Assembly: GCA_041396845.1 (NCBI GenBank)
Contig: JAWKXU010000001.1
Span: 1-64,000 of the forward strand
Direction: 5' to 3'
DNA from: JAWKXU01 sp020446465
GTDB taxonomy: Bacteria > Pseudomonadota > Alphaproteobacteria > Sphingomonadales > Sphingomonadaceae
DNA: 64,000 bases
Both the position numbers and the translations under genes were made by a program. Positions 52,503-62,025 of this stretch are shown here, in pieces (position 1 is the first letter of the stretch; each line of letters begins with the position of its first letter). A model generated the notes under the pieces. The model searched no databases. It saw only the letters and a list, made by a program, of their open reading frames with translations, and was not told where the DNA came from.

Positions 52503-52760
52503 GTGGCATCCCCCACTCGGTCTAGTCACAGGGAAAAAGATGTCGATGCTCAGCCAGAGCGTCTGACCCCCCTAGAGCGCGCGATCGATAAATCGGACAT
52601 TGACCTCGCAGCCTGTATAAAGGCGCTGGGGGGGCTCATTCTGAAGGCTGCGCTTGGAATCGCGCTGGTCATAGCAGCTGCGACTGGGGCATCGCTAAAG
52701 GTGCCGACCTCGATTTATGCCGTTCTCGATAGGCTAGTCGATAGGTTAGCAGAGCGTTGA
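52503..52760 (+). CDS. Small protein with one membrane segment
   Basis: An 85-residue protein starting with GTG, with an acidic N-terminal half and a hydrophobic helix ILKAALGIALVIAAATGASL (about 45-65). I do not recognise it. The same reading frame is open upstream to near the IS right end and ends with TAA at 52494-52496. This may be the remnant of a gene cut by the IS. Coding status is uncertain. Confidence 0.35.
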   Translation: MASPTRSSHREKDVDAQPERLTPLERAIDKSDIDLAACIKALGGLILKAALGIALVIAAATGASLKVPTSIYAVLDRLVDRLAER

Positions 52761-52998
52761 CTGATCGCCTGCGCGATGCACTTCGCGTTTCCTATGCGTC
52801 ACCAAAACCGCACAGCGATGGATCAACTTCGCCTAGTCTCAATACTGAGCAGTGAAGCGCCTAGGATTGATGTGAGTCCCAAACGAGGACTCACACTGCA
52901 CGAAGGCCTTGAAACTTGTACACCAGGCCCGTACACTTGGGATCGACCAAGCGGTCTAATAATGGCGGAAATCTGCGGATTCATGGGTGTACCCCTTA

Positions 52999-53019
52999 AG
53001 TCCTCTTCTGGCACCATTT
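52999..53019. repeat. Degenerate att-like remnant
   Basis: AGTCCTCTTCTGGCACCATTT matches the last 22 bases of the tRNA-like sequence at 2495-2522 with one G deleted. It lies about 150 bases before the first chromosomal gene, a plausible right end of the accessory block. Confidence 0.5.
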
Positions 53020-53110
53020 TCTTTTTTCAGAGCACCCCCTATGGTATCGCTAAAATGGCGGAAGACTGCCATTATGAACGTTGACCTCAGGCACAGCCCG
53101 GACAGGAAAC

Positions 53111-53138
53111 AGGGCCGGTCGCGCAAGTAACCGGCCCT
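53111..53138 (-). terminator. Terminator of the OmpA-type gene
   Basis: A 9-base stem AGGGCCGGT/ACCGGCCCT (53111-53119 with 53130-53138) with a 10-base loop. In the gene's direction it is followed by GTTTCCTG. It lies 33 bases after the stop. Confidence 0.65.
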
Positions 53139-53171
53139 TTCCTGCAGAATAGGTTGGAGCTAAACCTGTGG

Positions 53172-53864
53172 TTATTGCGCCCGGGCAGCGTCCACTTCTT
53201 CCTTGGAAATCGGTGTAATCTTGATTTCGACGCGGCGATTGAGCGCACGGCCTTCCGCCGTATCGTTGCTGGCAACGGGGTAGCGTTCCCCGAAGCCTTG
53301 TGAACGAATACGCGCCGAGGAAACACCGCGCATCGACAGGTATCCGGCGACTGCCTGCGCGCGCCGTTCGGACAAATCCTGATTGTAGGCATCGGAGCCG
53401 GTTGAATCGGTATGCCCGTAAACATCGACAAGACTGTCAGGATAGGTCTGGAGGCTTTGCGCGATCTGGTCCAGCGTGGTCTGGAAATTGGGGCTGATCG
53501 TCGTCGAATCGACAGCAAAGGTGACGCCATCGGGCAAGTTGACCAGGATCGACTTGCCATCGTCAGTTTCCGTCACGTCGACACCGGAGCCAGCGGTCTG
53601 TTCCTTCAGTTCCTTGATCTGCTGGTCCATCTTGTAGCCGACCACGCCGCCAGCAACGCCGCCAATGCCAGCGCCAACGATACGGGCCGTCTTGCCTCCG
53701 ATCAGGCCACCCAGAAGATAGCCGACTGCGGCGCCGCCAACGCCGCCAATGGCGGTGCGCGAAACCTTTTTCTCACCCGTATTCGGATCAGTGACACAGG
53801 CTGATGTGGTTGCAACCAGTGAAAGAGCGGCAACGCTTGCGAGAATGGGATGGGACCGGATCAT
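53172..53864 (-). CDS. OmpA-family lipoprotein with glycine zipper
   Basis: A 230-residue outer-membrane lipoprotein. The signal peptide ends at the lipobox TTSAC. A glycine-zipper region (about 40-80, AIGGVGGAAVGYLLGGLIGG) precedes a C-terminal OmpA domain (about 110-230) with VYGHTDSTGSDAYNQDLSERRAQAV and the RVEIKI end. It anchors the outer membrane to peptidoglycan. GGAGGAG lies upstream of the ATG at 53864; the longer frame is not needed. A divergent spacer of 174 bases separates it from the next gene. Confidence 0.9.
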   Translation of the reverse strand: MIRSHPILASVAALSLVATTSACVTDPNTGEKKVSRTAIGGVGGAAVGYLLGGLIGGKTARIVGAGIGGVAGGVVGYKMDQQIKELKEQTAGSGVDVTETDDGKSILVNLPDGVTFAVDSTTISPNFQTTLDQIAQSLQTYPDSLVDVYGHTDSTGSDAYNQDLSERRAQAVAGYLSMRGVSSARIRSQGFGERYPVASNDTAEGRALNRRVEIKITPISKEEVDAARAQ

Positions 53865-54038
53865 TGTTGTGTTCTCCTCCTTTAAACGGACGATGGCGTT
53901 ATTGTCTGATTTATATGGCTCGTGGATGAACCAGTGGACACTGTAGGCAGCAACGATTGGCTGTGGATGCGGTTCCGGACACTTTGCGTGTTTTCTGTGC
54001 TTCGCGCTGGCGCGCAAATCTGCTAGCGCAGCCGGGTT

Positions 54039-55391
54039 GTGACACCTTTCCCCTGGTCAGACCTGCTCGTCATTGCCGCGCTGATTTTGCTCAACGGCCT
54101 GTTTTCCATGTCCGAACTGGCGATTGTGTCGGCCCGGCCTGCGCGCCTGCGGGTCGCGGCAGAAGGCGGTAGCGGTGCGGCGCGCGCGGCGCTTGCGCTT
54201 GCGGCTGATCCGGGCAAGTTCCTTTCCACTGTCCAGATCGGCATCACGCTGGTTGGCATTGTCGCGGGTGCTTACTCTGGTGCCAGTCTTGGCGGCCCTG
54301 TGGGGGAGCGGCTGGCGCTTGTCGGCGTGTCGGCTGCCCATGCAGAAGAAGCCGGTTTCGCGCTGGTTATCGCCCTGACCACCTATTTCAGCCTCGTTAT
54401 CGGGGAGCTTGTCCCCAAACAGTTCGCCTTGCGCGCAGCAGTACCGATCGCGCTTGTCATGGCGCGGCCGATGGCATTGCTCGCCAGGGTCGCCGGGCCG
54501 GTTGTCTGGCTGCTCGACAGATCATCTGCATTCATCATGCGGGTGCTGCGTATCCGCCACGCCGGGGAACCGGGCGTGACAGCCGAAGAGTTGCAGATGA
54601 TCTTTGCCGATGCGACGCACTCCGGCGTTCTTGAAGAGGGTGAACGCGCCATCATGGCAGGCGTGATGCGGCTTGCCGATCGCCCTGTGCGCGAGGTCAT
54701 GACACCGCGTACGGAGGTGGACTGGGTCGATCGCAATGCGACAGTGGCGGACATCAAGGAGGCAATTGCGGATTCGCCCCATTCGCTGCTGCCCGTGGCT
54801 GATGGCTCGCCTGACGAAGTGCTGGGCGTGGTCAAGGTGCGCGAAGTCATGGCGAGCCTGCTGGCTGGCGAAACACCTGATCTTGCTGCCTTGATGTGGA
54901 AGGCGGAAATTGTGCCGGACCAGCTTGATGCGATGGATGCCTTGCGGATTCTCCAGCAGTCGGATGTCGCCATGGCGATGGTGCATGATGAATATGGCCA
55001 TCTTGACGGGATCGTGACCCCGACTGACCTTTTGACCGCGCTTGTCGGCCATTTTGTCAGCGATGCCGACCATGGCGTTGAACCCATGGTGATTGAACGG
55101 GAGGACGGATCGTTACTGGTGTCAGGCGCGATGCCTGCCGACGAACTGGCGGAGCGGCTGGACATTGAACTTCCCGCAAGCCGGGAGTTTGCCACGGCAG
55201 CGGGTTATGTTCTCAACGTGTTGAAAAAGCTCCCGCTCGAAGGAGAGGTTTTCTGCGAACAAGGCTGGCGGTTTGAAGTTGTCGATATGGACGGCAGGCG
55301 AATAGACAAGCTGCTGGTGTCAGCCACTGACAAGCGCAAGCACGGGGACAATGCCGCGGACGGCGCTCCCCCGAATACGACCGGAACCTGA
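54039..55391 (+). CDS. CNNM/CorC-type hemolysin-family membrane protein
   Basis: A 450-residue member of the CNNM/HlyC-CorC family. An N-terminal DUF21 membrane domain (about 5-190) begins with LLVIAALILLNGLFSMSELAIVSA. Two CBS domains follow (about 205-325: MTPRTEVDWVDRN and DEYGHLDGIVTPTDLL), and the C-terminal transporter-associated domain (about 345-430) completes it. It is probably involved in divalent-cation export or homeostasis. It starts with GTG at 54039 and is divergent from the OmpA-type gene. Confidence 0.88.
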   Translation: MTPFPWSDLLVIAALILLNGLFSMSELAIVSARPARLRVAAEGGSGAARAALALAADPGKFLSTVQIGITLVGIVAGAYSGASLGGPVGERLALVGVSAAHAEEAGFALVIALTTYFSLVIGELVPKQFALRAAVPIALVMARPMALLARVAGPVVWLLDRSSAFIMRVLRIRHAGEPGVTAEELQMIFADATHSGVLEEGERAIMAGVMRLADRPVREVMTPRTEVDWVDRNATVADIKEAIADSPHSLLPVADGSPDEVLGVVKVREVMASLLAGETPDLAALMWKAEIVPDQLDAMDALRILQQSDVAMAMVHDEYGHLDGIVTPTDLLTALVGHFVSDADHGVEPMVIEREDGSLLVSGAMPADELAERLDIELPASREFATAAGYVLNVLKKLPLEGEVFCEQGWRFEVVDMDGRRIDKLLVSATDKRKHGDNAADGAPPNTTGT

Positions 55392-55539
55392 CGTCCCGGA
55401 CCGCACGATAACGTTTCATGAAAAGGCTGAATCGGCAGAAACGCTATAGTCTTTTGATTTCCCGCATTTCCTGGCCGAAAAAGTCTATCAACTTTTTCTC
55501 GAAATGGTTCAGGTTTGAAATTTCAGGCTGCTTGCCCGA

Positions 55540-55950
55540 TCAGCCGGGAATGATGGCCCGTGCCGTTTGACCATCGCCCTGCGGCGCGGCGAGGATATCG
55601 CGCGTCACAGTGCCTTTTTCGACAGTATGGGTGTCCGTGTCACCAACTGAGGAGCGAATGCCGGGATCGGCATCGCCCGCCTTGTCGAGCGCGCTGGTTT
55701 CCAGCCCGCTGCGCTCTGCCGGTTTGCCGAACATGGCCTCAAGCGCCTTCTGGCTGGCGCTGCTTTCAGCCGGGCGCGGGGCACCCTGCGTCGGCGGTTC
55801 AAGGGCGAAATCGGGTGGGACGACCAGCGGGGCCTGCCGTTGCACGGCCATTTCATCCGGGCGATCACGGTTGAATACGCCGCTGCTGCCACATGCCGAA
55901 AGCGCCATGGAGGCAGCGCCAAGGAGGATCAGGGTCGAAAATCTTTTCAT
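55540..55950 (-). CDS. DUF3035 lipoprotein
   Basis: A 136-residue lipoprotein with lipobox LSACG (17-21). The DUF3035 pattern NRDRPDEMAVQRQAPLVVPP and FALEPP follows. The function is unknown. The gene lies directly downstream of lspA, only three bases away, so it is the last gene of the ileS-lspA operon in this lineage. The gap to the CNNM gene (convergent) is 148 bases with no clear terminator. Confidence 0.87.
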   Translation of the reverse strand: MKRFSTLILLGAASMALSACGSSGVFNRDRPDEMAVQRQAPLVVPPDFALEPPTQGAPRPAESSASQKALEAMFGKPAERSGLETSALDKAGDADPGIRSSVGDTDTHTVEKGTVTRDILAAPQGDGQTARAIIPG

Positions 55951-55953
55951 CTG

Positions 55954-56505
55954 TCAGCTCTCCGCCGATGTCTGCGTCGCGTGTGTTGAGGCGGACGCAT
56001 TGTCATCTGGTGTATCCCCTCCCTTTTCGCGCACGAAAAGCGAGCGGGCAAGGATAATCACGACGCCAATGGTGATTGCGGCGTCGGCAACGTTGAAAAT
56101 GAGGAAAGGCCGGAACGATCCGATGTGCAGATCGGCATAGTCGATCACATAGCCAAGGTTGAACCGGTCGCGGATATTGCCTGCAGCCCCGCCCAGAATG
56201 AGCGCGAGCGCAGCAATGTCCCCCATTGCCCTTTCCCGCAGCATCCACACGAAGACGACGGTCGCGATCAGGGCAGTGACGGCGACCAGAATCCAGCGCA
56301 TTTCCATCGAATCCGCAGTGAACATGCCGAGCGAAACGCCAAAGTTCTGTGTCCAGCGCAGATCGAAGAACGGCAGGAGGTCTATCACTTCGCGCTCCCG
56401 CAGCTGGAGCGGTTCCACCACCAGCCATTTCACGAACTGGTCGATGGCAAAAACCACTGCCGCAATGGCAAGGCCAGCCACGCGATTGCGGGTGAGAAGG
56501 CTCAT
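55954..56505 (-). CDS. lspA: Lipoprotein signal peptidase
   Basis: A 183-residue prolipoprotein signal peptidase II. Four membrane helices are present. The catalytic aspartates are in GNIRDRFNLGYVIDY and FNVADAAI. It cleaves the lipid-modified signal peptides of proteins such as the two lipoproteins encoded nearby. The ATG at 56505 overlaps the ileS stop by four bases. A frame open to 56601 adds an unlikely N-terminus. Confidence 0.95.
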   Translation of the reverse strand: MSLLTRNRVAGLAIAAVVFAIDQFVKWLVVEPLQLREREVIDLLPFFDLRWTQNFGVSLGMFTADSMEMRWILVAVTALIATVVFVWMLRERAMGDIAALALILGGAAGNIRDRFNLGYVIDYADLHIGSFRPFLIFNVADAAITIGVVIILARSLFVREKGGDTPDDNASASTHATQTSAES

Positions 56506-59426
56506 GCCGCATTCCCTGCGGTTTCCAGCGCGCTTTCGCACCTGCCGCACAGTGCGCCGTCTTCCGTCACTTCGGGCAAGAGACGCCAGCAGCGGCCGCA
56601 TTTGTGCTGGGATGTGCGCGATACCTTCACGCCATCGCTATCGCCGCGTGCAACTGTCGCGGTGATGAACAGCTCGGCAAGGTCGCCATCGCTGAACCCG
56701 GCAGGCACACGATTGGCCGGCACGGTGACTTCCGCCTCCAGGCTGGAGCGGATGGTCTTTTCACGCCGCAAGGGTTCGATCGCTTCGGTTACTTGTTCAC
56801 GCAATTCGCGCAGAGCCTGCCACTTTGCCATATCGGCATCGCCAGCGGGCAGTTCCGGCCATTCCAGCAAGTGAACGCTGTCGGCCTCAGGGTAGCGGGT
56901 GCCCCACACTTCTTCTGCGGTATAGACCAGCACCGGCGCGGCATAGCGCACGAGCGTGTGGAACAACACGTCCAGCACGGTGCGATAGGCGCGCCGTTCC
57001 AGCCCGACAGGGTCGTCGCAATAGAGCCGGTCCTTGCGGATATCGAAGAAGAACGCGGACAAGTCCTCGTTACAGAAATCGATCAGGGCGCGGGTATAGG
57101 CGTTATAGTCGAAATCATCGACGGCGCGGCGCAGGTTTGCATCCAGTTCGCCCAGCAGCGCCAGCATATAGCGTTCCAGTTCCGGCATGTGCGCCGGATC
57201 GCTGATGCGCTCATCATCTGAAAATCCATCGAGCGCGCCCAGCAGGTAACGGAAGGTGTTCCTCAGCTTGCGATACTGGTCGGCCACGCCTTTCAGGATT
57301 TCGGGGCCAATACGATGGTCTTCGGTATAATCAACCGAAAGCGCCCACAGGCGAATGATGTCCGCGCCGTAATCGCGCATCACGTCCAGCGGGCTGACCG
57401 TGTTGCCCAGCGACTTGGACATTTTCATGCCCTTGGCATCCATCGTGAAGCCGTGAGTCAGAACTGCCTTGTACGGCGCGCGCCCGCGCGTTGCGCAGCT
57501 TTCCAGCAAGGATGACTGAAACCAGCCACGGTGCTGGTCGCTGCCTTCAAGGTAGAGATCGGCGGGCGGGCCGGAATACCCGGCGGGGCGGCTGAGTTCG
57601 GGCCAGCGTCCGCTTTCCAGCACGAAAGCGTGGGTGGAGCCGGAATCGAACCAGACGTCCAGAATGTCGGTCACACGCTCATAATCGTCGATATTGTATT
57701 TGGGGCCGAGCAAGTCGGCGGCGTTTTCCGCGTCCCAGGCGTCCACGCCGCCCGCATGGATGGCCGTGACGATGCGCGCGTTGACTTCGGGATCGACGAG
57801 ATAATCCCCGCTCTTGCGATCAACGAACAGAGTGATCGGCACGCCCCATGCGCGCTGGCGGGATAGCACCCAGTCGGGCCGTCCTTCGACCATTGCGCCG
57901 ATGCGGTTGCGGCCCTTGGCAGGCACAAAGCGCGTATTGGCAATGGCTTTCATCGCCCGTTCGCGCAGCGTTGCATGATCGGGGCTGACAAAAGGCGCGA
58001 CAGCGCTGCCCAGTGGATTGCCCGGCGCAACATCGAAATCGCTGGTGTCGATGGCCTTGTCCATCGGCACGAACCATTGCGGGGTGCAGCGGAAGATGAC
58101 CTTTTTCTTGGACCGCCACGAATGGGGGTAGGAATGCTGATAATCTGCCGATGCGCTGAGCAACGCCCCTGCTTCGGCAAGGTCTGAACAGATCGGCCCG
58201 TCCGGCGCGTTGAAATTGGGGTTGATGACGGCCCGGCGGCGGTCGTCTTCACCACCCAGCCAGGGCCAGTCATCGCGATAGAGGCCGTCTGCGCCGACAG
58301 CAAACACGGGGTTGATGCCGTGGGCCTTGCAGAGGTCAAAGTCATCCTCGCCATGATCGGGGGCCATGTGGACAAGGCCCGTGCCGGACTCGGTGGTGAC
58401 GAAGGCGGAACCATCGAGCATGGGACGCAGGCGGGTATAAAACTCGCTGTCGGGGAACTTCGCCGCCATGGGGTGACGGACCTTGGTTCCGGCAAGGTCT
58501 GCGCCTTTGCCGCGCCATATTTCCCTCGGAACTATCTGACTGTCGATGCGCGCAGTCCAGCTTTCCATCAGGGAAGCGGCGACCAGATAGCGATCAATTA
58601 CGAACAGGTTGATGTCGCTGCCCTTGGACGGGGCTGCCTCCATCAAAACATACTCAACATCAGCCCCATAGGCGATTGCCTGGTTGGTCGGGATTGTCCA
58701 AGGCGTCGTCGTCCAGATCACCGCGTGTGCGCCGACCAGTTCCTTGACGGGCGATTCCACAATCTCGAACGCCACGTCGATCTGGGTCGAGGTGATGTCC
58801 TCGTATTCGACCTCGGCTTCGGCCAGCGCGGTTTTTTCCACCGGCGACCACATCACCGGCTTGGCCCCGCGATAAAGCTGGCCGCTTTCGGCAAACTTCA
58901 GCAGTTCCGAAACAATGGTCGCCTCGGCGGCAAAGTCCATCGTCAGGTAAGGCTTGTCCCAGTTGCCCAGCACGCCCAGCCGCTTGAGCTGTTCGCGCTG
59001 CGTATCGACCCAGTGCTGCGCATAAGCGCGGCATTCGGCGCGAAACTCGCGTGGTGGAACTTCGTCCTTGTTCTTTTTCTTCTTGCGGTATTCTTCCTCG
59101 ACTTTCCATTCGATGGGAAGGCCGTGGCAATCCCAGCCCGGCACATAGGGCGCATCCTTGCCCAGCAGGCTTTGCGTGCGGCAGACCATGTCCTTCAGGA
59201 TATGGTTGAGCGCGTGGCCGATGTGCATATCGCCATTGGCATAGGGCGGGCCATCGTGGAGGATAAACTTTTCGCGCCCGCTGCGCGCTTCGCGAATCTT
59301 CGCGTAAATGCCTTCATCTTCCCAGCGGGCAAGAATGCCCGGCTCCTTCTGGGGGAGTCCGGCCTTCATGGGGAAATCGGTCTTCGGAAGGAAGACGGTG
59401 TCCTTGTAATCACGCTCTTGGCTCAT
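56502..59426 (-). CDS. ileS: Isoleucyl-tRNA synthetase
   Basis: A 974-residue class I aminoacyl-tRNA synthetase. The HIGH signature is in DMHIGHALNH (near residue 67), with KMSKS in GMKMSKSLGN (near 668). The CP1 editing domain lies between (about 220-450). A C-terminal zinc finger (CGRCWRLL, later CGRC) is intact, as expected for bacterial-type enzymes. It is a housekeeping gene. The length is slightly above the usual 930-950 residues. Confidence 0.97.
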   Translation of the reverse strand: MSQERDYKDTVFLPKTDFPMKAGLPQKEPGILARWEDEGIYAKIREARSGREKFILHDGPPYANGDMHIGHALNHILKDMVCRTQSLLGKDAPYVPGWDCHGLPIEWKVEEEYRKKKKNKDEVPPREFRAECRAYAQHWVDTQREQLKRLGVLGNWDKPYLTMDFAAEATIVSELLKFAESGQLYRGAKPVMWSPVEKTALAEAEVEYEDITSTQIDVAFEIVESPVKELVGAHAVIWTTTPWTIPTNQAIAYGADVEYVLMEAAPSKGSDINLFVIDRYLVAASLMESWTARIDSQIVPREIWRGKGADLAGTKVRHPMAAKFPDSEFYTRLRPMLDGSAFVTTESGTGLVHMAPDHGEDDFDLCKAHGINPVFAVGADGLYRDDWPWLGGEDDRRRAVINPNFNAPDGPICSDLAEAGALLSASADYQHSYPHSWRSKKKVIFRCTPQWFVPMDKAIDTSDFDVAPGNPLGSAVAPFVSPDHATLRERAMKAIANTRFVPAKGRNRIGAMVEGRPDWVLSRQRAWGVPITLFVDRKSGDYLVDPEVNARIVTAIHAGGVDAWDAENAADLLGPKYNIDDYERVTDILDVWFDSGSTHAFVLESGRWPELSRPAGYSGPPADLYLEGSDQHRGWFQSSLLESCATRGRAPYKAVLTHGFTMDAKGMKMSKSLGNTVSPLDVMRDYGADIIRLWALSVDYTEDHRIGPEILKGVADQYRKLRNTFRYLLGALDGFSDDERISDPAHMPELERYMLALLGELDANLRRAVDDFDYNAYTRALIDFCNEDLSAFFFDIRKDRLYCDDPVGLERRAYRTVLDVLFHTLVRYAAPVLVYTAEEVWGTRYPEADSVHLLEWPELPAGDADMAKWQALRELREQVTEAIEPLRREKTIRSSLEAEVTVPANRVPAGFSDGDLAELFITATVARGDSDGVKVSRTSQHKCGRCWRLLPEVTEDGALCGRCESALETAGNAA

Positions 59427-59502
59427 GGGCAGGGCCGTTAGAGCATTTCAGGCCAAAGTGGAAACCGGTTTTGAACGGATGAGCAACTGCACGGCCAGCG
59501 CG

Positions 59503-60579
59503 TTACCGTGCGCGGGATGCCCTGCGCTCTTTCAAGGCGGCCTCGGTCGCTGCTTTTTGGGCCGCTGTGCGCCGGTCCCGATCGGGATGGAGCAGCGCGC
59601 CGAGTGTCGCCCAGTCCTCTATCCAGACATAGCCGCTGAAGTGCGGGGGAATGGCTTTTACCTGTTCGGGCAAGTCCAGCCCGGAATTGAACGAGCGGCC
59701 ATCATAAGGCCCGGTGATGATGACTTGCGCGCCAACGGCTTCCATCCGTGCAATTGTGCGGTTGGGCCATCCGGCGAACCAGCCGGTGCGGTTTACAGGA
59801 ACGATCAATGCCGCGCCTTTGCAGACATTGGGCGTGATGCCGAGCCAACCCCAGCGGGCATAGGATTTGCTGCACGCGATCGCCCGGTTCACGTCAAAGT
59901 GCCAGGCGTCGGGATAGATGCGCCCGATCCGTTCCACCGGCGGGCCATTGCCGAAAAAGGCATCACCATGCGCCACGGGGTCGCGGCCAGCCGCTTTCAA
60001 CGCGGCGGCAAGAAGGTCAGCTTCCTGCGGGTTGTCGCTTTTGAAGTTGAACAGGAAAGCGCCATTGGGCCGGGCGGTGAACGCGTCGGATACACTCGGC
60101 ATTGTACCTCTGTATTGCCCGCGCAGGGGGAAGGTCTTGCCCCCGTTGGCTGTCCAGCCATAGCCCACGTCCAGCTTGCGAAGGGCGGCCTCTGTCTGCG
60201 CGCGAGCCGGGCCGTGGCCATCGCTGCGGCAATCGAGTTCAGCATCGTGGAACAGCATCATCGTGCCGTCCGCGCTTGGCAGCACGTCCACTTCGACAAG
60301 GTCCGCGCCCAGCCGGCCAGCCTCGACAATGGCGGGCAGCGTATTTTCAAGAAAACGATGGAGCGGCGGCGCCATATACCGGGCGAGGCATTCGCCACCT
60401 TTCAGTTCATTCTGCCGCAATTGCTGGGAAACAGCGGTATGGGCCATGAAACGGGCTGTGCCCTTGGGCATCGGGGCAAGAGCGCTGGCATTCATGAGGC
60501 CGAGGCCAACTACGATCGCGACCAGCGGCGCGACAAGGCGAATCAGGACTGCCCGTATGGTGCTTTTGCCCCTTGCCAT
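59503..60579 (-). CDS. Glycerophosphodiester phosphodiesterase family protein
   Basis: A 358-residue GDPD-family phosphodiesterase with an N-terminal membrane anchor or signal (about 10-32). ENTLPAIVEAGRLGADLVEVDV and ADGTMMLFHDAELD contain the metal ligands and catalytic histidine. It presumably hydrolyses glycerophosphodiesters in the periplasm. It lies between ribF (31 bases upstream) and ileS (76 bases downstream), probably in the same transcript. Confidence 0.88.
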   Translation of the reverse strand: MARGKSTIRAVLIRLVAPLVAIVVGLGLMNASALAPMPKGTARFMAHTAVSQQLRQNELKGGECLARYMAPPLHRFLENTLPAIVEAGRLGADLVEVDVLPSADGTMMLFHDAELDCRSDGHGPARAQTEAALRKLDVGYGWTANGGKTFPLRGQYRGTMPSVSDAFTARPNGAFLFNFKSDNPQEADLLAAALKAAGRDPVAHGDAFFGNGPPVERIGRIYPDAWHFDVNRAIACSKSYARWGWLGITPNVCKGAALIVPVNRTGWFAGWPNRTIARMEAVGAQVIITGPYDGRSFNSGLDLPEQVKAIPPHFSGYVWIEDWATLGALLHPDRDRRTAAQKAATEAALKERRASRAR

Positions 60580-60610
60580 TCGCGCTCCTCAGGATTTGGG
60601 CAAAGGTTGT

Positions 60611-61537
60611 TCACGCCAGAATGGCGCGGGCTTCCTCGCAATCCTTGTCCATTTGCTTCGTCAGATCCTCAAGACTGTCAAACTTTGCTTCAGGCCGCAG
60701 GAAATGATGGAACGCGATCTCTATCTCCTGATCGTAAAGATCGCCTGAAAAATCGAAGAAAAACGGTTCAAGCAGCTCAACCGGGGGATCGAATGTCGGA
60801 CGGATGCCGATATTGGCCGCGCCTTTCAAAACCTGCCCCGTTGGAAGAACGCGGCCCGTAACGGCGTAAATGCCAAACCGCGGGCGCAAATAAGCACCCA
60901 TGGAGAGGTTGGCAGTGGGGTAGCCGATGGTCCGTCCGCGCTTGTCGCCATGCTGGACTGTGGAGCGAACCGCATAAGGCCGGGTCATCAGCGCGGTCGC
61001 CGTCTCGCAATCGCCCGCTTGCAAGGCATCGCGAATGCGGCTGGATGATACTGGCGCGCCGCCCAGGGCCACTGGCGGGACGGCGCGGGTCGAAAAACCG
61101 TGGCTGGCGCTCAATGTTGCCAGCATGGCGGCATTGCCGCTGCGGCCTTTCCCGAACGAGAAATCTTCGCCTGTCACGATGCCTGCTGCGCCGATATGGT
61201 CACACATCAGCGCGCTGACGAAATCCTCCGCTGTGACGCCAGCCAGATCACCATCGAAATGGAAGACCAGCATTGCATCTGCGCCGCTGGCGCAGAACAG
61301 TTCCTCGCGCTGGTCCAGTGTCGTCAGGCGGAACGGCGGGGTGTCAGGGTGGAAATGGCGCATCGGGTGCGGATCGAATGTGGCGACGATGCAGGGGCGC
61401 CCTTCATTCCGGGCTTGCTCCACCGCCGCACCGACAACCGCCTGATGGCCAAGGTGAAACCCGTCGAAATTGCCGAGCGCGACAATCGCGCCGCGCAATG
61501 GGGCAGGGACAGGTTCGCGATGATCGAGGCGAGTCAC
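60611..61537 (-). CDS. ribF: Bifunctional riboflavin kinase/FAD synthetase
   Basis: A 308-residue bifunctional enzyme. The N-terminal nucleotidyltransferase (GNFDGFHLGHQAVV near residue 22) makes FAD. The C-terminal riboflavin kinase domain (about 185-305; GYPTANL and the final EAKFDSLEDLTKQM) phosphorylates riboflavin. The gene overlaps folA by four bases. Confidence 0.96.
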   Translation of the reverse strand: MTRLDHREPVPAPLRGAIVALGNFDGFHLGHQAVVGAAVEQARNEGRPCIVATFDPHPMRHFHPDTPPFRLTTLDQREELFCASGADAMLVFHFDGDLAGVTAEDFVSALMCDHIGAAGIVTGEDFSFGKGRSGNAAMLATLSASHGFSTRAVPPVALGGAPVSSSRIRDALQAGDCETATALMTRPYAVRSTVQHGDKRGRTIGYPTANLSMGAYLRPRFGIYAVTGRVLPTGQVLKGAANIGIRPTFDPPVELLEPFFFDFSGDLYDQEIEIAFHHFLRPEAKFDSLEDLTKQMDKDCEEARAILA

Positions 61538-62025
61538 TTCATGCGCTCCAGCGTGACAAACGAATAGGCCGGTATGTCACCTAGCGCGGGATGATCTTCG
61601 CGCAAGACTTCATGCCAGTCATGACCGAAAGCGGGCAGTAAGGTATCCCCGTCGATGTCGGCATGAACTTCTGTCAGTTCGATCTGTTCGGCCAGCGGCA
61701 GAAACAGGGTATAGATTTGCGCGCCACCGATCACGCAGGCTTCAGAGCCGGTCCGGAACGCCATTGAGAGCGCCGTCTTGGCAGATCCTGCCCGTTCGGC
61801 ACCCTCTGCCTGCCAGTCAGTGTCGCGAGTCAGGACGATGTGACGCCGCCCCGGCAGGATGCCGGGCAGGCTGTCAAAAGTCTTGCGGCCCATGATCATG
61901 GGTTTGCCCATGGTCAGCGTCTTGAACCGTTTCAGGTCTGCCGGGATATGCCAGGGCAGGGCATTGTCGGTCCCGATAACGCCATTGTCGGCACGGGCGA
62001 CCACCAGCACGATCTTTCCCGTCAT
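61534..62025 (-). CDS. folA: Dihydrofolate reductase
   Basis: A 163-residue dihydrofolate reductase. NGVIGTDNALPWHIPADLKRF (near residue 14) carries the substrate and Met20-loop residues, and IMGRKTFDSLPG and ACVIGGAQIY are the cofactor motifs. It reduces dihydrofolate with NADPH and is the target of trimethoprim. It overlaps purK and ribF by four bases each. Confidence 0.96.
   Translation of the reverse strand: MTGKIVLVVARADNGVIGTDNALPWHIPADLKRFKTLTMGKPMIMGRKTFDSLPGILPGRRHIVLTRDTDWQAEGAERAGSAKTALSMAFRTGSEACVIGGAQIYTLFLPLAEQIELTEVHADIDGDTLLPAFGHDWHEVLREDHPALGDIPAYSFVTLERMK

Larger units (their letters stand above)
52761..53171. other. Junction spacer between accessory DNA and chromosome
   Basis: There is no gene I can support in this 411-base stretch. 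It contains an att-like remnant (52999-53019) and the terminator of the OmpA-type gene (53111-53138). A plus-strand frame at 52776-53084 has poor codon usage and no ribosome-binding site. Confidence 0.5.

Noticed and set aside
52776..53084. A 102-codon plus-strand frame
   Set aside because: It has no ribosome-binding site, poor codon usage, and runs through the att-like remnant; it is probably junction debris.
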